A stretch of 64,000 bases of DNA, taken from contig OZ010791.1 of NCBI GenBank assembly GCA_963932465.1, forward strand, positions 155,665,915 to 155,729,914. Direction: 5' to 3'. Positions 35,011-45,240 of this stretch are shown piece after piece. Numbering within the stretch: the first letter of the stretch is position 1; each line of letters begins with the position of its first letter. The notes under the pieces are model-generated. The model was given only the letters and a program-made list of their open reading frames with translations. It was not told the origin of the DNA and made no database searches. Made by a program: the position numbers and the translations under genes. Source of the stretch: Maratus speciosus (taxonomy: Eukaryota > Arthropoda > Arachnida > Araneae > Salticidae).

Positions 35011-35098
35011 ATGTCAGATTTTCTGAACAAGCGTTTCAAATTTCATGGAAAGAAAAATGCATTTTGTCAGATCTTTAATGAAGGTAAAGGAAGAATTG
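35011..35098 (+). CDS. Candidate first coding exon
   Basis: Protein not recognised. ATG at 35011 (AAAAG before it, a fair start context) opens 29 codons, MSDFLNKRFKFHGKKNAFCQ..., rich in Lys/Phe. Two splice donors follow: GAAG|GTAAAG (exon end 35083) and ATTG|GTGAGC (exon end 35098), both leaving one base of a split codon. Without splicing the frame stops at 35127. The codon mix (CTG, AAC, CGT, TTC, CAG, ATC) is less AT-biased than chance frames nearby. The following intron is invaded at 35208 by a hAT element. The next exon is unknown; 37325-37471 is in a different phase. Confidence 0.4.
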
Positions 35099-35207
35099 GT
35101 GAGCAAAAAATTAACTGTGTAAATTAAAATCTGCAACTCATAAGTGCGAATTCGGAGCCGAGTTGGAGCGGTTGCCGGAGCCGGAGCCACAGTATTTTAT
35201 CTGGAAG

Positions 35208-36569
35208 TATAGGTGAAAACTGGGAAATTGAGTTAGTAGCCAGTGGCCGGTAGACTCAGTTTCATTAGTGGCCACTTTTTAAAGTTAGTGGCCACTATAA
35301 TGTTTCAAACTTTCTTGGCATCTAGATAAACTATAATCGTTGTATACATACATGTTTTCTATAAATCAGAGTTTTATACCAGCCAGCTATTCATGATAAG
35401 AATAGGGACACAGTTGAAATTCAAGAAAATTACTTTAAAACTACAAAATTGTTATCATATTAATTTTCTTTAGAATATATTTTTGGATTATTTGTAAATG
35501 TTCATAAACACAATTATCAATCAGATTACTGTTACTTTCTTTACATAAAAAGTTAGTAACTAAATCAAAATTCTAACAACTAGGTGTATTAAAAAACAAT
35601 AAAATGCTATTTTGATTTTATTTAATAATTAAATATGTTATTAACATACTGTATACATTACATACAGTTGAAATCTAAGCTGGTGAGTGTGTTTCGCAGG
35701 ATTAAAAAGTATCTCTTGCAGAAAAATAATCTAACTGATCAAACACATTGAAGATGTTGTAATGTCCTTACCCTTTAGGGCCCAATTTTTTTTTCAATTT
35801 TGAGAACAAAATTACTTTTATTTTAATAATCTTAATCGTAGCTATCCAAATAGATTTACTGATATAATAGGTTAAGAGTTTTTGGAGACGTTTGGAAAAT
35901 CTCGTATTACAAGAGGGTTTAACAGATATTACAACTTTATAATGATTTTTGTGCTTTACCACACGATTCGTTTAGAAAAGTAACCTATATTTTAAATTTA
36001 AAGGGTGAAATATATGTATAAAATAAATTACTAAATGTCCAAACATAAATGAACTCTTAATAAGAAAAGCATACATAGTAACAAAAGTAATTTTTAAGAC
36101 AAAATAATACTTGATGAAAAGACATGTACTATTAGTAGTAAACCAGACCAGAAAGGGTTAAAATCCACTTGCATTTGCATCCAGTGAAAAAAAAAGGGAA
36201 TAAATTATTTGAAATACATGTGGAATCAAAGCTGATGAATATATTTTGCATAAAACTATATTTCTTGAAAAAATAATCCAACTGAAGAGCGAGCATGGCG
36301 AAAAACTGAAATATTGAAAATACAGCTAAATCGGTGCAATCTGCTTGCATCCGGTAGGAAAAAGAATTAATCAGTTTGCTAATTAGATGTAATCAAAGTA
36401 GAGATGCATATTTCCATGAAAAAAGTTGTATTTCAGTTGGTGATCGATGACAGATTTTTTTTATCGCCACTTGGCGAGTGGCGACTATAGTGGCGATCGA
36501 TGGCCGATATTTTAATCGCCACTTTTACAACTTTAATCGCCACGTGGCGAGCGCTAATTTACACCTATA
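35208..36569. mobile_element. hAT element, 1.36 kb, with 8-bp target duplication
   Basis: The ends TATAGGTGAAAACTGGG and AATTTACACCTATA are inverted. The flanks TCTGGAAG (35200-35207) and TCTGGAAG (36570-36577) are identical. Subterminal GTGGCCACT and TGGCGA/TCGCCACTT motifs recur at both ends. It interrupts a GGAGCCGGAGCC-rich stretch that resumes at 36578. No transposase frame was found. Confidence 0.85.
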
Positions 36570-36577
36570 TCTGGAAG

Positions 36578-36863
36578 CGGAGCTGGAGTATCAAAAATCT
36601 TTTGGATCGGGTCACTACTGTTTTTTACACGTAAAAGAACTAATTTTTATTCGTAAAAAAACGGAAATTTCAGATGTTTTCCACTGAGGAGCGGAATCAA
36701 ACATCATTTTTAATTTTTCTATAAATATATCTTGAATTATAATCGATTTCTGTCCGATGAAAACATTTGCCCAACTACAGTCTGGCGAAAAGCGTCTTAA
36801 AATCAAAACCATGACATCATTTTTCGAAAACTAATTTGCCTCTATAGAAAAATGAAAAAAAAC
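36578..36863. other. Continuation of GGAGC-rich target DNA, then AT-rich spacer
   Basis: GGAGCTGGAGTATC follows the target duplication directly. No further feature. Confidence 0.45.
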
Positions 36864-37070
36864 TATACCGTCTGGGACTTCTGATCTTTTGGTACAACCG
36901 GCTTTGTTTCTACATTTCATGTCACTATTGACGCATGCAGACAATTTTAATCCACTATGCAGACAAGATATACTGAAGAAATGATAGCTTCGGTTTAAAA
37001 ATAAAATTTGGGATAGTCCCCCCCCCCCCCACTTTCTCCCCAACACGTATATATATAGTTCAGTTAATCT
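36864..37070 (+). repeat. Dispersed repeat G, copy 2
   Basis: Partner of 34083-34395: ACCGTCTGGGACTTCTGAT, CCGGCTTTGTTTCT, a C run at 37018-37030 and ACACGTATATATATAGTTCA. Confidence 0.6.
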
Positions 37071-37324
37071 CTTAATACATGATTTTTTATTTTGTTCAGA
37101 AAACATTATATGAGTCTATTTTTGTTAATTATCCACTAGAAAATAGTGAAAAAAATTATTTGTGTTTCTGTTGGGCATAATGTTATATGTTACTCATGAG
37201 TTACATAACAAAAATTGCCCAAAAAATGATAATTTTAAATTATATACTTACCTTAAAGTGTTTACACTGCACAATAACAACTATTCAACGATATATTTTT
37301 TATAATGCTTTTAATAATTTACAG

Positions 37325-37471
37325 AATCAAACATTGCTACCTTATAAAGACAGAAAAAAAAAGGCAATCGAGCACATTGCAAGCAGTATCGACAAAAGAT
37401 GTTATAACTTCTCCGTGATAACAAATCAGAACAAAAACAGACTTCACGACCATAAATGCATGTTATCACAC
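37325..37471 (+). CDS. Candidate internal coding exon, 147 bp
   Basis: Protein not recognised. Acceptor TTTTAATAATTTACAG ends at 37324 and donor CAC|GTAAGG starts at 37472. The 147 bp between are exactly 49 codons, open in phase 0, and visibly less AT-rich than the flanks. The peptide runs NQTLLPYKDRKKKAIEHIAS and later NRLHDHKCMLSH, mostly charged and soluble. A nine-A run lies within a Lys stretch. The phase does not match the donors at 35083/35098, so if one gene is involved a further exon must lie between. No repeat partner in the window. Confidence 0.45.
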
Positions 37472-38811
37472 GTAAGGAACACATGATACTTCACCAAAGG
37501 CAAATAGAAAGCCCCAAATAGCAAAAAAATATCACGTAAATTATGAGTTACGAAGTATTTAAGGGTTAAAAGAGAAAAGTTAAACCAAATTTATTTTCAG
37601 CACCTCAGATTTGTCTTTAAAGGGCCACTTCATTGAAATTTCTGTAATGCAAAATCCCATGTTAACCTATGAGATAACTTTAAAGCTTAAAATGTATAAG
37701 TTTAAATTTTAAATTCTCATACATTTAACAAGTAAAAATTAAATTTAAAAAATCAAAAAAACCCCGATTGCGTAAAAAGCGAACGAATTAATTATTTCTC
37801 ATCAATGTGAAATTATTTTTTATATTAAATTACTGACCCATTTTTTTTATTTACTTGTATTGATGACTTTTAAGTATTGTTTAATTGTTAGTTCCTATCT
37901 ATAAACACTGTTTTGATGAGGCCTATAGATGTATATGAAGGTTAGAGTTGCAGTAAAGATAGAGATCCTACCTACACCACTTCCAGCTTGTGTAATATTT
38001 GTACGGGGTTTCTGACTGTAAAATAGTCAATGAAACATCGTCTTCATTTTGAAAGACCTATCCAATGATATGTCACTCAATATGGTACGTAAAAAAATAT
38101 TTTCGTCTCAAACGCCATTTTGTATTTTACGGCCGTCATTTTGAATTATAAAAACTAAACCTAGCCTATAACCATCGGGCTGTTAAGACGAATCGATAGA
38201 GACCTCATTCATTAAAATCTATCTAGCCGTTGTGATGTTTTGAGGGTATAAAGAAATCCACATACCCAGATGCGCGTCAAACACATAACCCTTCTTGGCA
38301 GTCGGGTAAAAAGAGTTAAAATTATTCGATTACAAAATATTAAAATAAAAAACTCAAACTGTGATAATCTGAACAGTGCGAATTTTCGATAGTTTTATCA
38401 GTTTTTAAGAGATTAACTAATATCACCTACATTTTGAAATTTTGCTTGATTTGTAAATAAAATTATGAATATTTCTTATCAAGTGTAATAAATATATAAA
38501 GAATACATTATATGTATTACATATAATGATTATATTAATGTACATAATCTTTTTTTAATATTTAAAACATTAAATTTGAACTTAATTTTGTAGTGAATTT
38601 TTTTATCATAGATTTAATGATAGAAAATGTGACAATATAATTTTTAGTCATGTATCATAAGTTGCAATTTATTCATGGAAAGTAGAAAAAAAAAAAAAAA
38701 AAAAAAAAAAAAACTTTAATGATAACAGTGATTTTTTTTTTTAATCAAAAACTCAATTAACTAACTTATGAAACTACCATATCATGCTAATCATTTTATT
38801 TAAAGCATTGT

Positions 38812-38848
<37 letters not shown>

Positions 38849-39489
38849 ATCCACTTTCTATCCGCTTTTTCTTTTTCTTATATTAATATTTGAACTTTAT
38901 TTTAATTGAATTTCTTAATTTTTTTCCATCGCATTCTTACAAATATCTAAGAAAGAAAATTCATAACTATTCATTATACTCAAAATGTAAGTATGCAATT
39001 AAAATTCCTGTTTACTTTTATTAGTGCCCCATACTTTTACAATTTTTATTTTGACATTTAGATTATCGATTTTTTTAAACCACTTTTAAAAACACCAATA
39101 AATGTGTTTTCTTTAAAAGATCATTTTTTTTCTTATTTTTAGTCCTAGTTATGAATTATATGTTATCATAAAAACTGCGGATAATGCCCTGATATTTAAT
39201 ATTGCTACAATAACGAGGAGTCTAGCACATTACATATGGACAAAATAGATCAAAGTATTTTGCCAAATTTGCCCGTTTAATGGTTTGAATTTTTCTCAAA
39301 TAAAACAAATTATAATAACTGGCAGAATCGCTACTAACTTTGTCAGCAAAACCGAAATAAAACACATTTGGAAAAAAATCAATATTTCTTGCAATTCTGC
39401 CAATTTTTACGACGTGCCATCTTGCACTTCAACCAAATCATAAAATCTGGCAGAATTTGTAAAATACCGTAATATTCAATATTACTAGC
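37472..39489. other. AT-rich region with a possible LINE-like 3' tail
   Basis: 38160-38310 holds ACCATCGGGCTGTTAAGACG, CATTAAAATCTATCTAGCCG and AACACATAACCCTTCTTGG, in the style of non-LTR retrotransposon 3' regions of arthropods; this is recall, not proof. 37617-37690 (GGGCCACTTCATTG, then ATGTTAACCTATGAGA) faintly resembles the TTAA foldback arm. Poly-A at 38685-38713 and poly-T at 38817-38844. No gene. Confidence 0.4.
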
Positions 39490-39878
39490 TTAAACAAGTT
39501 GGAAATTGCACGTCAAACGTGGCAAATGAGGTGTGTTCGTACTATAGCTAGTTGTATAAATATTTGTTGTACCGCATATTGCACTGGAGGTATATTTTAG
39601 TTTATTTCAATAAGTGCACATCCATTCCATTCTGTTCGAAAGGCTGTAACATCATTAAAATGCACTTGAAATATTTTGTTTCCCACTGGCCGTAATGTAA
39701 CGGAAAACTTTTGACTGTCCCTGTAATTAAACTATACACGACAAAATATTACAACAATTATATATTTAAAATTTCAGACCATTCGGTTGGGTAGTTTTTG
39801 ATGTGTTACATGCGGACAGACAGACGGACTGAACGACAACTATAGGTGCTACGTATTTATATAATTACGAACGCACCT
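39490..39878 (+). mobile_element. Family E repeat, copy 2
   Basis: Same blocks as 19108-19562, plus an intact right end ATAATTACGAACGCACCT. GGTGTGTTCGTAC near 39530 is inverse to that end, so a TIR element is possible. CGGACAGACAGACGGACTGA lies near the 3' side. Confidence 0.65.
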
Positions 39879-40311
39879 AATAAAATGAAAGCAATAGGAA
39901 TAATGGTGGTGAGAACAATATTTGGCGATTTATCACGTTGAAAAGTGTTGATGCATTCGGTTTGTCTGGACGTCTGTCCTCGCTCTAACTTCCGTAAATA
40001 TACTCTGATTTTCCTGTAATTGATAAAGGTTATCGAGGGTCACCAAAGCATATTTGGTATTGTATATGAAGAACGTAGGATTAATAGTTCATTTACAGGG
40101 GCACTCAAAAGAATTCCATTACATTATGGTATATGGGGGAAAATCGTTTGCAGAGTATTTTAATGACATTACGCTATTTCAAATGTATTGAAATAGATAT
40201 AAATCACTGAATTTCAATACGATGACGTTAAAATAGGTTATAGACAGACAGACGGACTGAACGACGACTATAGGTGCTACGTATTGATATATTATAATTA
40301 CGAACGCACCT
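39879..40311 (+). repeat. Extension with a second family E 3' end
   Basis: The terminal block GACAGACAGACGGACTGAAC ... TTACGAACGCACC is repeated at 40245-40311 (first at 39815-39878). The intervening ~370 bp has no partner here, so this is either a longer family member or a duplication. Confidence 0.5.
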
Positions 40312-40804
40312 AAAAAGAGACGTAACACAACACATTTGGGTAAAATCGATCATTTCAGTTACAAATCAATACCACATTTGTCTGCAAAGGGGCAATTTAT
40401 AAAATAGCCCTTTATCCCCGGCGAGTCTCTTCACCTCTATATTTAAAAATGATTCACGCATTTGCAAAAAGTAGGGTTTTCGTACTCCTGCTGGTGCCAA
40501 AAAGGATTTCATCATCGCAAAGAGGATTTGCTTATTAAAAGAACGATAATGCTACAGCAAGAACTTAATTGGGAAGATAGGGAGCCTCTTCCAAACCACC
40601 TTTTAAAAAAAACTCCTGTCACTTTTTTCAATTATTAAATTCAATAAAAAGTGTCATTCCAGCGGGCAGCAGGTACTTTTGAATAATCTGTTGAATTGAT
40701 AAAATACATACGTGATTAAAACAATAATGAATCATTTATTAGGAAGAATATTAATTTGTTCGAGCTGTTAATGTGTTATTTTCTTTAAAATGGGGCAGTA
40801 AGGG
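40312..40804. other. Spacer
   Basis: No feature recognised. Confidence 0.45.
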
Positions 40805-42201
40805 CAGGGATGGGGAAATAATCATTTTTCTCGCCACTGCACAAGTGAATGTTCTGACACCGCCGAGTGAATTTTTAGGTAGTCTTCAAAAACTGCAAAC
40901 TATAGAGATACGCCGAAAACTTTATTTATTTTACTAGTTAGCTATATTTTGCAATTTTCCAAACTACTGTGATGTAAACATGGTACTAATAAGGGAACAA
41001 CTTTTGGTGTTGCTCGCACCTAGTATTGAGACATGGTGCATAAGCCCTATATTACGAAGTTAGAGAATCGATAAAATTTTTCTGTTAAAATAATATTTCT
41101 TGATTTTACAGCAGCATAACTTTCTAAAAATGCAATTTTCGCGACCACTTATCGGACTATTAACATTGAAGTTTTTTAAAGAAAAGCATTTAAAAATAAA
41201 ATTAGTTAATAAGTATAAAATATTGAAAAAAGATTAAAAATTCCTTGAAGAAACCAAGAATTTGATTTTGAAAAATTGCATTTGAAACAGTTTGCGCCCC
41301 CTCCCCCCCCCACCCCCCCAAAAGAAAAGAAAGTAGAGCTCTCTGGCAACCCTAGCCAAATGTGATAGCTGTTTGTCTTGTGTGAGGAGTGGTTTGGGCT
41401 TCAGTAGAAATTGTAAGGTCCAACCTAATTAGCCACAGTATATTTTCTAAATTGCGTAAAAATATTAATTTACTTTATAATTACTTTTACCAAAGGACCT
41501 TTTAATTACAGCAACATTTCATTTTAAACATTCGAAACTTTATTCCATTCGATTTCAAAAGAAAATAGTTTACTTATTTTGTATTTCACTAAAAAATAGT
41601 TTTCAATGATCTTGGAAGCTTTTATAGACTTATATTTACTATTTTAAATATATTTATCGCCTGCATAGAAAAAAAAAAAGAAAACCCTAATACTTGTTTC
41701 TTATGCTATCAATTATATAAAAAAAAAATCGCAATCTGATATCATTCTAGTAATATGTACTGTACATTTACTTTTCGGATAAAGCGGGCGGAAAAATTGT
41801 AGCGCCATATTTGGCGACTTAACTCACTTTTGGCGTGAAACAAACAAATAAAAATGTAATAACAAAAGATTAAAAGAATAAAAAAGTATATAAAATATGA
41901 TTTTAACAGAGAAATTTTATCCGTTCTCTAACTTTTATGTATAGGGATACAAAATGCACCAGGTCTCGTTGCTAGGTGCGAGCAACACTAAAAGTGGTTT
42001 CGTTGTAAGTTCTATTCTACATTAAACTTTTCTATCTTGTACATAATTCTTAATTTTATGGAGAAAAAAAATATATGAAAATGCATAGTAGCAATAATAA
42101 TCAACTATTTTTGCAGTTGCGTAAATTTTGTCATAAGAATTTTTTAACTGTAGGTGTCATTTTGCTGGCTGGTAAGATTTTCTGGAAATTCCCCACCTCT
42201 G
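40805..42201. mobile_element. hAT-like element, 1.4 kb
   Basis: The ends CAGGGATGGGGAAATAATC and GGAAATTCCCCACCTCTG are inverted. Flanks AGTAAGGG (40797-40804) and AATAAAGG (42202-42209) agree at 6 of 8. An inner inverted pair (TTTTGGTGTTGCTCGCACCT near 40999 and AGGTGCGAGCAACACTAAAA near 41974) is about 90 bp long. A C-rich simple repeat lies at 41288-41321. No transposase frame. Confidence 0.65.
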
Positions 42202-42552
42202 AATAAAGGTTAATTGAAATGACGATAAAATATTAACTATAAAATACATATAATGTTTAGGAGAGCTGGGGGAAGGGGGGAATCAACTAGTATTTAAAAA
42301 GAAAACTCGTCGTTCATTTGAATGCGTAATACAGTTATGACCGGCATTTAAAAAGTATTTAATTTATTTGGAAAACAATTTGTTTTTGATTTCCCAGAAA
42401 CTTACACCATTGTTTTTAGTCATTCACAATACTAATATGCATGAAATATACATTACATTAAGGCGGTTCTCAAATTCCCTGCTCAGCAGGAAACTTTGAT
42501 ACATTTCTGACCCATTTTTAGACGTAAAGGCATAATATTTGCAGGTTGGTTG

Positions 42553-42895
42553 ATAAAGGTCAAAATTAGCACTAGCCACCGGCCACAGGGCCAGTAAATG
42601 AGAAAAAGTGGCTAGTGCAAAATTGACTATCAGCGGCCACCTTCTGGCCACTTTTTTACAAGGAGAGAATAAAATTTTCTTGTATTTCATCAAGGATTCT
42701 ACTTTTTTTTTGTTCTAATATATTTATATTAACATATTTATTTGGGCTATTCAGTTTTAGATTAATACTTATGGAAACTTTACTGTTTAGTATTTTTAAA
42801 TAAAAAAGCGGCCACTAGTTTAAAGAAAGTGGCTACTTAAAAAACTAGTCCTACCGGCCATTGGCCGCTAATGAAATTTCCCAGTTTTGACCTAT
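42553..42895. mobile_element. hAT MITE, 343 bp, related to 35208-36569
   Basis: Ends ATAAAGGTCAAAATTAGC and CCCAGTTTTGACCTAT. Flanks GTTGGTTG and ATTGGTTG agree at 6 of 8. Subterminal AGTGGCTAGTGC, GGCCACCTTCTGGCCAC and CGGCCACTAG motifs are shared with the 1.36-kb element. Confidence 0.75.
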
Positions 42896-42939
42896 ATTGG
42901 TTGGGCTTATGACGGCCAGTTATCAACACGAAGGATATA

Positions 42940-43800
42940 CAGTCGGACCCCTATTTAACGAAGTCGCTAAATTCCGAAAAAAAGTTCGTTATATGGAAAA
43001 TTTGTTAAATAGAGAGTCACCCTTTAAAATACTTTAAACTACGTAAAACACATTTTAAGTCCATAAGCACTAAATACAAGTTAAAAAAGTAATTAGTCAC
43101 ACTCTTTTTATAAATTATATCTATTTGTTTTATTTATTTTACCCATTAAAAAGAAATCTGCAAGGGAAATAAGAATGAAACAAAACATTGTCTAGAAATG
43201 CATTGTATTTTCAGTTAAAAAATAATTTTACATTAAAATCACGATTTTTTTATTATGGTTGATAAGCTGTCTGGAGAAATACCAAATTTTAAAGCAGTAT
43301 TCTTTTTCTTCATGCCTTTATCCCCCTCATGAAGAATTTTTTTTTTTTTTCTTTGATGCTCAAGCACTTTCGCTTTGATATTTTACAAGAACCGAAATTA
43401 CCAACAGGATTGTTCATGATCAACAATCTAGAAAACGGGAAACTATAGGACACGGGGCAGCTTCATTGAGGGTTAAAAGGGGATATTGAAAGTTTGCTCT
43501 TCTTGGATGGAAAGCAAAGAATCACAACGATTTTACTACTCTTGGTGAGTTAGGTGCCTGGTAAGACCTGTTCATGGTCATTGATCATCATAAAATGTGT
43601 TAAAAGAAAGAATAAGTTTGAAATGTCCAGTAATTTTTTAAGAAATAGCGAGAAAAAAAATTTTGATCCCACGGAAAAGTTCGTTAAACAGAGAATACAC
43701 TTCGCTATTTGGAGGTTATTTTACGAAGAAATTTGCAAAATGTTCTTGGTTCCAAGTAAAAGTTCGCAAAATAGAGGTTCGTTAAATAGAGGTCCGACTG
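42940..43800 (-). mobile_element. Tigger/pogo-type transposon, decayed
   Basis: The ends CAGTCGGACCCCTATTTAAC and TCGTTAAATAGAGGTCCGAC + TG are inverted, with TA on both sides (42938-42939 and 43801-43802). Inner copies of TTCGTTA(A/T)AT(A)GAG-like motifs recur at each end. At 861 bp it is far shorter than an autonomous Tigger (over 2 kb, from family knowledge). It keeps an N-terminal transposase fragment on the minus strand. Confidence 0.85.
43239..43379 (-). pseudogene. Tigger-type transposase fragment (CENP-B-like N-terminal HTH)
   Basis: A 46-codon open stretch on the minus strand, closed by TAA upstream and TGA at 43239. It contains KILHEGDKGMKKKNTALKFG followed by ISPDSLSTIIKK. This matches the first helix-turn-helix of Tigger/jerky/CENP-B proteins, where 'K(I/L)xxIA/xxFGIxxSTLSTIL(K)' is characteristic (family knowledge). 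It would bind the element's own ends. The DDE catalytic part is absent, so it is a relic. The reading survives a 14-A run, which suggests the decay is not very old. Its presence inside matching TIRs makes the superfamily call firm. Confidence 0.8.
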
Positions 43801-44138
43801 TACATAAAATTTGCAGACCTGAGTATTGAAGCGATTTTGAATCGAACAACATTTAAGATATTTTGGTAAACAACTTATCCAGTTATAAGCGATTTTTGTT
43901 ACGTGACGACAAGTTTTTCCCTTTTATCGCGCTGCCGCGTCGGGAATTCGGTTCAAGACGCCCAATTTGCTAGTATTTTCTGAAAGATCTCCTGATTTCA
44001 CCAAAAAATGGAAAACGTCATTCAATTACATAATTTCTGAATAAAAATAACTGCTCATTTTATTCGTTTCCGAACAAAAATTAATTCAGAAATGTGTCAG
44101 AAAGTAAGTAGCTCCTTTGGATTTGAGAACAGTTTTAA

Positions 44139-44708
44139 TTACGGTACATTTCCTATATATTTCAATTATATTAATTGCAGTGTTTTTTCTGCATATCCTT
44201 TATACATATTTTTATATTTGATTCACTAACAGATATACATGTGTGATAGTATACTCTATTTTATTTTTTAAAAAGATAATAATTTAAAAAGATTACCGCG
44301 GAGATTCATAAAATTTACAGAGTTTTCCAGTCTAATGTAATAATGTTGAGACAATGAAACTACGCAAATTTGAACAAGAACGTGCAAAGAATGGAAAAAT
44401 CGTAAAAGGTGAAAACGCCAAACACGGTAATTTATGTATATGAAATTTTGTATGTGTGCTTGTATGATAATAGAAATTTCTTAAAATATCTTAAATTTAC
44501 TAAAAATTTAGCTTCAACATGCTTCATTTCAAGACATAGTGAAAATTGACACCTAGCATCATAAGAAACACATAATAATGTGCGTCAGCTTTTAAAAATA
44601 TAAACAAATAAAAAATTATTACATGTTTTAAGTGAAAATTCTTTTTTTTAATCCATCTTAAACCACATTTCTGAAATATTTTTGTACAACTAATCTCTTT
44701 TAGTAATC
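44139..44708. other. AT-rich spacer
   Basis: No feature recognised. Confidence 0.45.
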
Positions 44709-45240
44709 AACTACTGCAATTCTTAAACTTAGTTTTACAATGCAAAAATACCAAGCAAATTATAACAATAAATTTTACTCTTTTCCTAAAGGAAGAATTA
44801 ATATCCTGCTTTTTCAATACAATTTTACAACTAACATGTTCAAGTGATTAACTGTTGCAATTCTTAAACTTAATTTTACAACGCAAAAATACCAATCAAA
44901 ATACCAATGAATATTACTCATTTCCGAAGGCATGAATTAAGGAAGTATATTTCCTGCTTTTTCAACTAATATCATCAAATTATCAACTGTTGTATTTTTT
45001 TAAACTTAATTTTACAATTCAAAAATACCAATGAATTTTACTCATTTCTGACGGCATTAATTAATATTCCTGCTTTTTCAAAACAATTTTACAATTAATA
45101 TCTTCAAGTGATCAACTGTTGCCATTTTTAAACTTAATTTTACAACGCAAAAATACTAATCAAAGTAACAATGAATTTGAGGAAGGAATCAATTGATAAA
45201 GCATATTTCCTGCTTTTGCAACACAATTTTACAATCTTTT
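44709..45240 (+). repeat. Tandem array, ~130-140-bp unit, four copies
   Basis: (C)AACTGTTGCAATTCTTAAAC followed by TTAATTTTACAACGCAAAAA begins near 44709, 44849, 44984 and 45113. Units share TTCCTGCTTTTTCAA and ACCAATGAATTTTACTC blocks and shorten progressively. Confidence 0.85.

Larger units (their letters stand above)
42458..44138 (-). mobile_element. Family A MITE, diverged and split by two insertions
   Basis: TTAA at 42458-42461 and 44135-44138. The outer pieces read AAGGCGGTTCTCAA ... GATACATTTCTGACCC (left) and GCGATTTTGAATCGAAC ... GGATTTGAGAACAGTTTTAA (right), matching the family in reverse. The block CGGTTCAAGACGCCCAATTT is recognisable. A hAT MITE (42553-42895) and a Tigger-like element (42940-43800) lie inside. 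Confidence 0.75.

Noticed and set aside
34053..37106. Shared protein encoded by the two repeat G copies (minus strand)
   Set aside because: Copies differ by indels that are not multiples of three and by long C runs.
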